Shown in pieces: positions 7,983 through 16,200 of a stretch of 64,000 nt of DNA. This DNA is from Ereboglobus sp. PH5-10 (GTDB lineage: Bacteria > Verrucomicrobiota > Verrucomicrobiia > Opitutales > Opitutaceae). Numbering within the stretch: the first letter of the stretch is position 1; each line of letters begins with the position of its first letter. Below the pieces are notes generated by a model. It did no database searches. It was given only the letters and a program-made list of their open reading frames with translations, and had not been told where the DNA came from. The translations under genes were made by a program, and so were the position numbers. The stretch lies in NCBI RefSeq assembly GCF_029504735.1, contig NZ_JAQFIP010000002.1:248001-312000 (forward strand), written 5' to 3'.

Positions 7983-9128
7983 ATGGGCTTTTTCTCATCA
8001 CTCGCCGACAATCTTCTCGGGGCCGCCACCATCCCGTGCGTGTGCCCCGTGAAGATGCTCGACCAGTTGAAAAAACTCATCCCTCTCCTGCCCGAGCTCC
8101 CCGAAATCCCCATCCCAAAACTCGACCCGCTCACGCCTCTCACCATGGCCGGCCCCTCGGCGGCAAACAACTTCATCCGCTCGAAACTCAACATCATAAA
8201 CAAAATGCGCGTGCCCCAGGCGATCGCGCGCCTGCCGTTCGACCACATGAAGATCGGCCGGATGGAAAGCGTAACGCCAGTCATCCGCGTCATTAATCAG
8301 GCCACCGGTGCAAACATTGAAGACCCCGCGCTCGAAGCAAGAATGCAGGGCTCGCTCCTCGGCCTTGCGAAAATACCGCTCGCCGTTCCCACGCTGGCCA
8401 CGATGCCGCCTCCTCCGCAGCCGATCATGCAAAAAGTCTCCGCCGTCGTCACGCAAATGCGCATGGCAAAGGCGATGCTTTCGCTCAAACTCACTCCGCT
8501 CGACCCCGCCGCGCTCGCCAAGATCCAGGTCATTACGAAGACTGTCGCAACCATCCCGCCCCTGCCCCTCGAGCAACTCAAACCACTCGCGCCGCTCGCC
8601 ACTGTCGCGCGCCTGGCCAAGGCGATGAATGTTGACCTGAAAAAACCTGGCGCCGTCCTCAAAATCGCCAACAAGCTCAAAATCCTCGCCAAGCTCCCGC
8701 CCGAGCCGCCCGCGCCCGCCATGGCCGCGCTTCCCGCAATGATGCAGGTGCTCAGCATCGCGCAAACCAACACTAACGTCGCCAGCTATTTCAAACTCGA
8801 CCTCGCGAAACTCACACCGCCCAACTTCATCGCCAAAGTCGGCGTGCCACTGCAGCCCCTTGTCGAGTTTGGTGAACAAATCGCCGACTCACTCACCCCC
8901 GAGCAGACCGCCAACGCCCAAAGCTGGGCGGCCGCCTCGCAATTTTTCCCCGCGCTCAGGTTAATGGAAACAGTCGATCTCGGGAACCTCGATCTCACGC
9001 CACTCGGCGACGTGCCGCCGCTGCCCAATTTCGGCCCGATTGCCTCCGCCTTCGCGCTTGGCGAGGTCGCGAAATCCGCCGGCAAAAAAGCCGGCTCCAA
9101 AAAATGTCCGCAATGCCCGCTCGGGTGA
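7983..9128 (+). CDS. T6SS-cluster protein of unknown function
   Basis: A 381-residue protein from ATG 7983 (MGFFSSLADNLLGA). The frame is open from 7929, but the extra 18 codons are made of intergenic repeat (CCAAAATC words), so they are unlikely to be coding. It is rich in Leu, Pro, Ala and Met, with many short amphipathic helices broken by PLxPL motifs (LPELPEIPIPKLDPLTPL, IPPLPLEQLKPLAPL). The C-terminus is Lys-rich and ends in KKCPQCPLG, a CxxC pair. There is no signal peptide or clear transmembrane helix. I do not recognise the family. The position between the sheath-like gene and the channel/PAAR genes suggests a structural or loading role, or a cargo, but this is inference. Confidence 0.6.
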   Translation: MGFFSSLADNLLGAATIPCVCPVKMLDQLKKLIPLLPELPEIPIPKLDPLTPLTMAGPSAANNFIRSKLNIINKMRVPQAIARLPFDHMKIGRMESVTPVIRVINQATGANIEDPALEARMQGSLLGLAKIPLAVPTLATMPPPPQPIMQKVSAVVTQMRMAKAMLSLKLTPLDPAALAKIQVITKTVATIPPLPLEQLKPLAPLATVARLAKAMNVDLKKPGAVLKIANKLKILAKLPPEPPAPAMAALPAMMQVLSIAQTNTNVASYFKLDLAKLTPPNFIAKVGVPLQPLVEFGEQIADSLTPEQTANAQSWAAASQFFPALRLMETVDLGNLDLTPLGDVPPLPNFGPIASAFALGEVAKSAGKKAGSKKCPQCPLG

Positions 9129-9133
9129 AAAAC

Positions 9134-9265
9134 CTGAAAGCCTGTTCCGAGCGATATCGACAATCCGCCAAATCTGAAGGCCGAAAAAAAACAACCACTT
9201 TTAAAATCACCACCCAACCACCAACCAATCTTCAGCCTTCAGGCTTTCAGGACTTCAGTCCTTTT
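9134..9265. repeat. Intergenic repeat of the TTCAG family, copy 1
   Basis: CTGAAAGCCT (9134-9143) is the exact reverse complement of AGGCTTTCAG (9241-9250). The right arm lies in a phased run of TTCAG words (9231-9260). The same word runs occur at 10163, 10530 and, inside tagF, 25264. Confidence 0.55.
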
Positions 9266-9267
9266 CA

Positions 9268-10107
9268 ATGAACATGATCTCACAATTCTGCCGCAACCTG
9301 ATCGCCCGAACCACATTCGAGGTCGCCGTCGCCATCATCATTTTGGCGAACTGCTTTTTCATAGGCCTGAACACCTATCAATTGCAGGCAAACGACACCA
9401 TTCACAGGATTCAAAACATCATACTCGTTTTGTTCACCATCGAGTTTGTCATCCGCTTTTTCGCGCGCACGAGCCTCAAGGAATTCGTCACCTCCGGCTG
9501 GAACATTTTCGACTTCTCGCTGCTCGTCATCAACTACATCCCCGAGACGGCGTTCGACAACGGCCTCACGTTGCTCGCGTTGCGCGTGCTGCGTGTTTTC
9601 CGGGTGCTCCGCCTGCTTCGCCTTTCCGCCGAAATCCGCCTCATCGTCAGCGTGCTCCTGCGTTCGCTCCGCTCGCTGCTCTGCAACGCCGTCGTGTTTT
9701 TTGCGTTCATGTATCTGTTCGCCATCCTGGGCATCTCCATGTTCCGCCTGCCCGAACCCGCGACCCTGCCCCCGGAAAAAGCCGCCGCCTACGCGCAACT
9801 CGTCGAAGTCGCGCCGCCCACGCCATCCTGTTCGCCCGACCCCTACGGCACGCTCGGCGAATCCATGTTCACCCTCTTCCGCCTCCTCACCGGCGAAGAC
9901 TGGACCGACATCCGCTACAACCTCGTCAAGGCCTCCGAATACGGCATCATCCATGTCAGCCCCCCCGTCGTGACCGGCTTCCACGTCCTCTGGTATGTCC
10001 TCGCTGCATTCCTTCTGCTCAACCTCTTCGTCGGCGCCGTCCTCACCAACTACCAAACCATCCTGGAGCAAACCAAACAGAAGAAAAAAGAAACCACCGC
10101 GCGCTGA
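9268..10107 (+). CDS. Voltage-gated ion channel superfamily protein
   Basis: A 279-residue single-repeat six-helix channel. Helices S1-S6 can be traced. S4 has five arginines at every third position (R106, R109, R112, R115, R118; LRVLRVFRVLRLLRL). The pore loop has LTGEDW (residues 207-212) where NaChBac has TLESW; LTGEDW is also found in pore loops of eukaryotic Cav domains. S6 is about residues 238-262 (FHVLWYVLAAFLLLNLFVGAVLTN), followed by a short basic cytoplasmic tail. Length and order fit bacterial NaV-type tetrameric channels. The unusual feature is its place inside a T6SS operon, 100 bases before PAAR. It may be an ordinary channel, a sensor feeding the system, or a delivered pore. 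Ion selectivity cannot be fixed from sequence. Confidence 0.85.
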   Translation: MNMISQFCRNLIARTTFEVAVAIIILANCFFIGLNTYQLQANDTIHRIQNIILVLFTIEFVIRFFARTSLKEFVTSGWNIFDFSLLVINYIPETAFDNGLTLLALRVLRVFRVLRLLRLSAEIRLIVSVLLRSLRSLLCNAVVFFAFMYLFAILGISMFRLPEPATLPPEKAAAYAQLVEVAPPTPSCSPDPYGTLGESMFTLFRLLTGEDWTDIRYNLVKASEYGIIHVSPPVVTGFHVLWYVLAAFLLLNLFVGAVLTNYQTILEQTKQKKKETTAR

Positions 10108-10162
10108 TTTTCTTAATTCACATTTTAAAACACGACCGCACACTCACCTCTCACCAACGCGA

Positions 10163-10200
10163 CCTTCAGCCCCTCAGTCCTTCAGACCTTCAGCCTTTTT
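10163..10200. repeat. TTCAG-family word run before the PAAR gene
   Basis: A run of CTTCAGCC, CTCAGTCC, TTCAGACC and TTCAGCC units, about 7-8 bases apart, just upstream of the PAAR ATG. Confidence 0.5.
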
Positions 10201-10207
10201 TCCAACC

Positions 10208-10507
10208 ATGCCATTCGCCGCACGACTCACAGACATGCACACCTGCCCGATGGTGACACCCGGCGTGCCGCCCGTCCCGCACGTCGGCGGCCCCATCACC
10301 GGCCCCGGATGCCCCACGGTCATGATCGGCAAAATGCCCGCCGCCACCGTGGGCAACATGTGCACCTGCACCGGCCCCCCGGACAGCATCATCAAAGGCT
10401 CCGCAACAGTCATGATCGGCAAAATGCCCGCCGCGCGCATGGGCGACAACACCGCCCACGGCGGAGTCATCACGCTTGGCTGTCCCACCGTGAACATCGG
10501 CGGCTGA
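10208..10507 (+). CDS. PAAR-domain spike-tip protein
   Basis: A 99-residue stand-alone PAAR protein. PAAR proteins cap the VgrG spike with a zinc-bound conical tip and help recruit effectors. It has the typical duplicated Gly/Pro-rich pattern: PxVPHVGGPITGPGCPTV, then TVMIGKMPAA twice, then NTAHGGVITLGCPTVNIGG. Candidate metal ligands are the His in PHVGG, the Cys in CTCTG and the His in TAHGG. The ATG at 10208 is chosen because the domain starts immediately; the longer open frame from 9995 overlaps the channel gene. No toxin extension is fused, so any effector must be non-covalent. No vgrG gene is present in this window. Confidence 0.92.
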   Translation: MPFAARLTDMHTCPMVTPGVPPVPHVGGPITGPGCPTVMIGKMPAATVGNMCTCTGPPDSIIKGSATVMIGKMPAARMGDNTAHGGVITLGCPTVNIGG

Positions 10508-10529
10508 CAGCCGCGCCACGCACCAAACC

Positions 10530-10570
10530 CTGAACCTCAGCCATTCAGCCTTTCAGTCCTTCAGCCCTTT
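10530..10570. repeat. TTCAG-family word run after the PAAR gene
   Basis: A second run of CAGCC, TTCAGCC, TTCAGTCC and TTCAGCCC words in the 68-base gap between the PAAR gene and the next gene. Confidence 0.5.
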
Positions 10571-10575
10571 CCCTC

Positions 10576-12543
10576 ATGCTCCCTCCCAACCACGTTTTTG
10601 TTCCCATCGACGCCGCGAGCGCCGGGCAGCCGTTGCGCGTCTGCATCGTCGTCAACCAAAACCCACCCCCAAGCACGACCACGCCCTCCTGCCCCTTCGT
10701 GCTCCTGCGCTCCACGCTCGACGCCCGCGTCTACCTCGGCGCCGTCCTCGACGCCACCGGCCGGCACCGCGAATGGCTTGAAATCTGGATACAAACCGTC
10801 GCGCCCCTCGCCGCCGCCGAATACAAAACCATCGCCGGCAACGATCCCCTCACCAACGCCATGCTCGACGCCCGCTGGGATGTGATGACGCGCACCTTCA
10901 TCGAGGCCGACCCCGCCGCGTGCATCCAAACCGGCTTCGAGCAACAACACCCCCGCCCCGCCTGCATCGACCTCGACGCCCTCGCCCCCTGGCATCCCGC
11001 CACGCCCGAGAACCAACCCTACACTCTCGCCACCGACGACGCCGAACTCCTCGCCGCCGGGCTCCCCGCCTTTTCCAGCACCACCGCCCGCCACTGGCGC
11101 GCCACCGCCCCCGACGGCAAACCGCAATTCATCCCCGCGCCCCTCACATCCGAGCAACTGAACACCCACAGCGCCAAACTCCACGCACTCCCCCAAAAAC
11201 TACATCCCCTAAACCCCGAAAGCGGTTTAACATTTCTCCGACGCCTCGCCCCGATCGCGCTCGACGACTACGCCGCCTTCCTCGGCGGACGCCCCTGGAA
11301 AGGCAACGCCAGCGCGCGCGAAACCTATCCGCTCGACGCCCCGCTCCGCGCCCTCTCCGATTGGGACGCCGCCCAGCAACACGGCCTCCACCTCTTCTCC
11401 ACCGCCGGTGGCCGCTGCGGGCGCTTCATCGAATCGCTCCACCTCAAACTCTCGCTCCTTCACCAGGCGCTTCACCACGCCCGCGCCGCCATCAAGCAAC
11501 GCCAGCTCCCCTACCTCAACCTCTCCGCCGACTCCTTCCGCGTCGCGCTCGACGCGCCCGACACCACGCTCCCCGCGCTCTGGACCGCGCGCCTCGTCCC
11601 CGTCCGCGCCGGCCAGTCCATGGCGCTCCCCATCAAGACGGCCGATGTCCGCTACTTCATCGCCCTCGAACAACCCTCCGCCTCCGTCTATCGCCCCGCG
11701 CACATGACGCAGTCCATTCGCGGCTTTGGCGACGTGCGCATCCGCCGCGTTTACACCGACACCGGCGACCGCATCTGCGTCGAAGGCACGCTCGTCACGC
11801 CCGACCGCGTCGGCCACTCCGCGTCCGACATCCTCTGGCTCCGCCTCCCGCTCCCCAACATCGCGCCCGACCTCTTCGCCCGCCTCGACACCGCCGAGGG
11901 ACTCGCCGCCGGCGAAGCCCGTTTCCGCACCATCCCCCAGGACCTCCCGCCCGAAATCAACGAAATGCTCCGCAACACCGAAGGCGCCGTGTTTCCCGAC
12001 ACGCCCTTCGAGACGATTCCCCTCCTCAGCGCGCCCGCCGACCTCTACTCGCTCGCCGTGCTCGGCGCGCTCCTCCTCCTCGTCAACTCCGGCAACACGC
12101 TCGGCGTCGCCACCGACGACCTCATCGGCTACGCCCGCAAGCTCGGCCAGGAAGCCACCAAACCCGCCGCGCCCGACACCGTGCTCGAACCCTTCGCCGC
12201 GCGCGCCGTCCAAGTCGCCGAGGCCGACCCGCGCATCCGCGCCGCGCTCGGCCCGCACCGCCTCGCCTACGACGGCGTCACCGCCGAGGACGCCGCCGAC
12301 TGGGTGCCGCCCGACCTCTGGTGGCACATCATCGGCACACTCGCCCGCCTCATCCCCGGCGCCGGCCCCGACAGCTATTGCAAAGACTACGGCGACGCCT
12401 CGCCCTTCAACCTGGAAAAAGCCCTCGACGCCCCCCTGCGCGACCTCGGCAACCTCCTCCTCCGCACCCGCGGCCTCATCATCAGCGACTGGACCAGCAA
12501 CCGCGAAGTCGCCCGCGTCATCAGAAAAATCCCCACGACTTAA
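10576..12543 (+). CDS. Large T6SS-cluster protein of unknown function
   Basis: A 655-residue protein from ATG 10576. There is no signal peptide. A moderately hydrophobic stretch near residues 495-510 (YSLAVLGALLLLVNSGN) looks like a buried helix rather than a clear membrane span. The central part contains GGRCGRFIESLHLKLSLLHQALHHAR followed by YLNLSADSFRVAL, and the region near residue 570 has DWVPPDLWWHIIGTLARL. I recognise none of these as a named family. It lies between the PAAR gene and the tssJ-like gene in the same orientation and probably belongs to the T6SS operon. The stop overlaps a CGACTTAAGTCG palindrome. Confidence 0.65.
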   Translation: MLPPNHVFVPIDAASAGQPLRVCIVVNQNPPPSTTTPSCPFVLLRSTLDARVYLGAVLDATGRHREWLEIWIQTVAPLAAAEYKTIAGNDPLTNAMLDARWDVMTRTFIEADPAACIQTGFEQQHPRPACIDLDALAPWHPATPENQPYTLATDDAELLAAGLPAFSSTTARHWRATAPDGKPQFIPAPLTSEQLNTHSAKLHALPQKLHPLNPESGLTFLRRLAPIALDDYAAFLGGRPWKGNASARETYPLDAPLRALSDWDAAQQHGLHLFSTAGGRCGRFIESLHLKLSLLHQALHHARAAIKQRQLPYLNLSADSFRVALDAPDTTLPALWTARLVPVRAGQSMALPIKTADVRYFIALEQPSASVYRPAHMTQSIRGFGDVRIRRVYTDTGDRICVEGTLVTPDRVGHSASDILWLRLPLPNIAPDLFARLDTAEGLAAGEARFRTIPQDLPPEINEMLRNTEGAVFPDTPFETIPLLSAPADLYSLAVLGALLLLVNSGNTLGVATDDLIGYARKLGQEATKPAAPDTVLEPFAARAVQVAEADPRIRAALGPHRLAYDGVTAEDAADWVPPDLWWHIIGTLARLIPGAGPDSYCKDYGDASPFNLEKALDAPLRDLGNLLLRTRGLIISDWTSNREVARVIRKIPTT

Positions 12544-12569
12544 GTCGACTTGAATCGATTTAAGTCGAA
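12536..12569. repeat. Intergenic repeat of the CGACTTAA family, copy 2
   Basis: The 12-base palindrome CGACTTAAGTCG (12536-12547) spans the stop codon of the upstream gene. The related word ATCGATTTAAGTCG follows at once. Confidence 0.55.
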
Positions 12570-12600
12570 CAACCATTCCGCATTTCCACCACATCCATCA

Positions 12601-13140
12601 ATGAATACCAAAAGCATCCTATCCATCATCGCGGCGCTCACCGCGCTCTTCATCGCCGGTTGCGGCAGCACGCCGAAACCCGTTGCCCACGAGATAAAAA
12701 TCACCGTGGACAAATCGCTCGAAAACACCTCGATGCAAATCGACATCATCGGCGCAAACGCCGTCTCCGACCTTCCCAAGTGGCAGTCGTATTCGGTCAC
12801 CGACTACTGGCAGCCCGGCAACGCCACCCGTCGTGACACCGACCGCATCACGCTCGACTACGGCCGCGGCAAACCCGCCGCGCAAACCGTCCCCTCGACC
12901 GACGCCAAATGGAAACGCTGGCTCGACCAGGGCGCGAGCAACGTCGTCATCATCGCCGACCTCCCCGGCATCGCCGCCGACCGTGGCGGAGCCGCCGACC
13001 CGCGCCGCCTCATCCTCTCCCTCGACGCCAAGGCGTGGAAGAAGGACAAAAAAGCCCCCCTCGAAATCCTCGTTCAGGAAAGCGGCCTCCGCGTCCTCAC
13101 CCCGCCGGCCACGGAAAAGAAAGGCTTCAAGCTCTTCTAA
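12601..13140 (+). CDS. tssJ: TssJ-like outer-membrane lipoprotein
   Basis: A 179-residue protein with an N-terminal signal and lipobox (LFIAG before Cys21, then GS). After it come a beta-strand (HEIKITVDKSLENTS) and a small all-beta domain, a layout typical of TssJ/VasD lipoproteins. TssJ anchors the TssL-TssM membrane complex to the outer membrane. Sequence identity to named TssJ is low by eye, so the call rests on lipobox, size, fold pattern and position upstream of tssK-L-M. ATG 12601 is chosen because it starts the signal peptide; the upstream in-frame ATG at 12550 would add a repeat-derived non-signal stretch. Confidence 0.7.
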   Translation: MNTKSILSIIAALTALFIAGCGSTPKPVAHEIKITVDKSLENTSMQIDIIGANAVSDLPKWQSYSVTDYWQPGNATRRDTDRITLDYGRGKPAAQTVPSTDAKWKRWLDQGASNVVIIADLPGIAADRGGAADPRRLILSLDAKAWKKDKKAPLEILVQESGLRVLTPPATEKKGFKLF

Positions 13141-13143
13141 TAA

Positions 13144-13223
13144 ATTTTCGATTTTCGATTCTCGATTTTGGATTGGGAGCTTCCGCTCCATCTTCGCGTC
13201 TCGGAGCGGTAGCTCCCCAATCC
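13144..13223. repeat. Intergenic repeat of the CGATTTTC family, copy 1
   Basis: It begins with direct words TTTTCGATTTTCGATTCTCG. An imperfect inverted pair follows, ATTGGGAGCTTCCGCTCC against CGGAGCGGTAGCTCCCCAAT. Related copies lie at 18586, 20131 and 56879. Confidence 0.65.
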
Positions 13224-13254
13224 GCCCTATCGGTCTTATCCGTCCTATTCTCTG

Positions 13255-16200
13255 ATGCCCCCCGGCAAAACCATCAACGGCTACACGCTCGGTGCTGAAA
13301 TCTCCAGCACCGCGAGCGCCACCGTGCATTTTGCCGCCTCCTCCGGAGCCCCTGACAAACCCCAGGGGCTCGCCTTCAAAACCTACGCCACCGACCAGCC
13401 GCCCGGCCCCCGCCGCGCCGCGCTCTTCACCGCCTTCCAGTCCGCAATCGAGGCGCAACAAGCCGCGCACGCCAAGGCCCCCGGACGCTGGGTCGCCGTC
13501 CGCGCCACCGGCCTCGTCAAGGCGCCCCCGAAAATCTGCGGCATCGACACCCCCGCCGTCACCGCCGCCTACCTCGTCACCGATTATTATCCGCGCACGC
13601 TCGCCCGCATCATCGACGCGCGCCTCGAACTCGACCTGCGCGCCATCCACGCCTTCACGCGCGGCGTGATCGACGCCCTCGTCGCGCTCGACGCCGCCGC
13701 GGGCCGCCCCCACGGCGCGCTCACCGCCGGAAACATTTTCATCGGCGGCAACGGCCCGCTTCGCAAATCCCCCGTCCTCCTCACCGAACCCGCGCCCCTC
13801 TCCGGCGTCACCACGCAGCAAGCCCGCGTCGCCGACAACCGCGCGCTCGGCACGCTCATCGCCACGCTCATCCGCCGCCGCCAGCACACCGGCTGGCCCA
13901 TCGAGGACGGCCCCGAGTGGACCTCCCTCGGCAAACACAAACGCGCCTGGCTCGACTTCTGCAACTACCTCCTCGATCCGCACCCCGCGCCCGACACCGC
14001 CACGCTCGACGAACTGCAACGCCGCTTCGCCAAGCTCGGCGGGCGCGGCATGCGCACCCGCACCAAAATCCTCATCCCCGTCGCCGCGCTCCTCGTCCTC
14101 TCGTCCCCCTTCGCCGCGCTGCGCTTCGCCCCCTTCGAAAAAATCCCCGAGTCCCTGCAAGAATTCGCCATCAAACTCGGCAACCTCCCGCCCGACGTCG
14201 AGGAAGTCCCGCCCGAGTTCGCCCAGCTCTGCGACATCTGGTATGACTGGTTCGGCTCCCTCTGCGCCGAAGCCGGCAACGCCAGAAACGCCCCCCGCTG
14301 GGGCGCCGACACCTGGCTCCGCGAAAACGTCCTCGTCCACATCACCCCCGAAGCCCGCGCCGCGCTCGACCCGCGCGTCCTCACCGAGGACAACCGCAAC
14401 CTCGAAAACCTCCGCGCCAACCCGCCCGAGTCCGCCAAGCGAGGCCTCGTCGTCCGCCGCGTCAAGCAAGCCCACGCCACGCTCGAAAAACTCGCCGCCA
14501 GCTTCGTCGAGTGGCCCGGCGCGAACACCCTCGCGCAAACCGCCGAACGCTTTGAAAAACTCGGCCTCGCCGCCGCCGCCGAAGAGCTCCGCGCGCCCGA
14601 GTTCACCAACCTCCCCTCCATCAACTCCGGACGTCTCCCCGCCAACATCACCCGCCGCCTCAACACCCTCGAAACCGCCGCCGCCGCCGAGCGTGCCTGG
14701 GCCGCCACCGCCCAAAAACTCGACACCCTCGACGCAACCAACGACCCCGTCCTCAAAGGCCTGCGCCCGCGCGAAATCACCGCCGCAGCCGCCGCGCCGC
14801 TCGCCGAACTCCCCGCCAAACTCGCCGAAACCGCCCCCGCGCTCGACACACGCGTCGCCTTCGTCCGCGGCGATTGGGCCGGCGGCATCGGCCAAAAACG
14901 CTGGCTCGCCGAAAGCTTTGTGCGCAACCACACCGGCCCCGCAACCGACGAAACCCTCGCCCGCTGGGACGCCGAAATCCGCGACTACTACATCGTCACG
15001 CCCGACGAGGACCCGCGCCGCGCGCCCGCGCTCGACACCGCCGTCACCGCCGCGGCCACCGCCCTTCGCAACCTGACCAACGAGGAAGCCAGCCTCGGCG
15101 GCGGCACCGAAGTCTCCGCGCCGCTCACCCGCGAGCAAACCGCGCTCACCGCCGACCTCAACACCCTGCGCGCCGAGCAAGTCCTCAAAAAAGACATCCC
15201 CGTCGCGCGCGAAAAAACCGCGACCCTGCAAAACCGCTACACCGCGCTCGCCGCGCAAATCGCCATCGCGCTCGACGAACTCCACCCCAACCCCGTCGAA
15301 TGGCTCGCCCGCATGCGCGCCGCCAACGTCGGCCCCAGCGCCGTCCTCAACGCCGAGTGGGCGCGCCGTCGCGACACGCTCCTCACCGACATCACCGCCG
15401 ACCGCCTCGCCGCCAACGAAAACGCCTTCCGCGACCTTCGCACCCGCGTCCGCCAAACCCGCGAATTCCTCTCCGGCCTCGACGGCCCCCAAGTCGCCGG
15501 CGGCGTGAAACCGCCCGATCTGGTTAAAACGGATTCTGCGATCACCGCCCAAACAAACGCGGCCGATGCGGCGCAAAAAGAAGAGCTGTTCACAAAGCTG
15601 CTCGCCGAAACACAATGGACGGCAAACGGAACACCCGCCCAAACGCTTGTGGAATTTGCCGCCACAGCCGCCGTTCGCGGCAATACGGAAACCCTCGCGG
15701 CATGGCGCGAGGCCGCGACCAAACTCGCGCACGAACTCCAGGACCTCCAATCCGCGCTAAACCAAGGTTACGCATGGAATGAAAAAATCGGCGCGACCGA
15801 CCAAACCCTCGGCGACAACTTTGCGCGCGCCTCGGCAAATGTCGCGGCCACCGCGGTAACCGCCGAGGGCAGCCCCTCGAAAATATTCGCGGAGTGCAGG
15901 CTGATTCAATCCCTCCAAACCGAAACCGACCGCGCCACGCTTGCGCAAACCGCGGCATCGCCCGCCTCGCTCAGCGTCCCCCTCTCGGCATGGCGGCGCC
16001 TTGACGCGCTTCCCGACTGGCCGGTGAGCGTTGAGGAACTCGACACTGAAATAACCTTGGAAAAAGGCCTGGTTGAGCACATCGAAAAATCACCGGCCTT
16101 CTCTACACCGCCCGGCGATTCCGCAACGGACGAAAAACAAAAAACGGAAGCGCTCCTGGCCGAACTAAAAGCCAAACGCCTCGCGCTCATCACCACCGCC

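Noticed and set aside
12619-15750. A 1043-residue open frame on the minus strand
   Set aside because: It is a shadow of the tssJ-like and pseudokinase genes: Gly/Glu/Val/Asp-rich low-complexity translation, no recognisable domain, typical of high-GC antisense frames.
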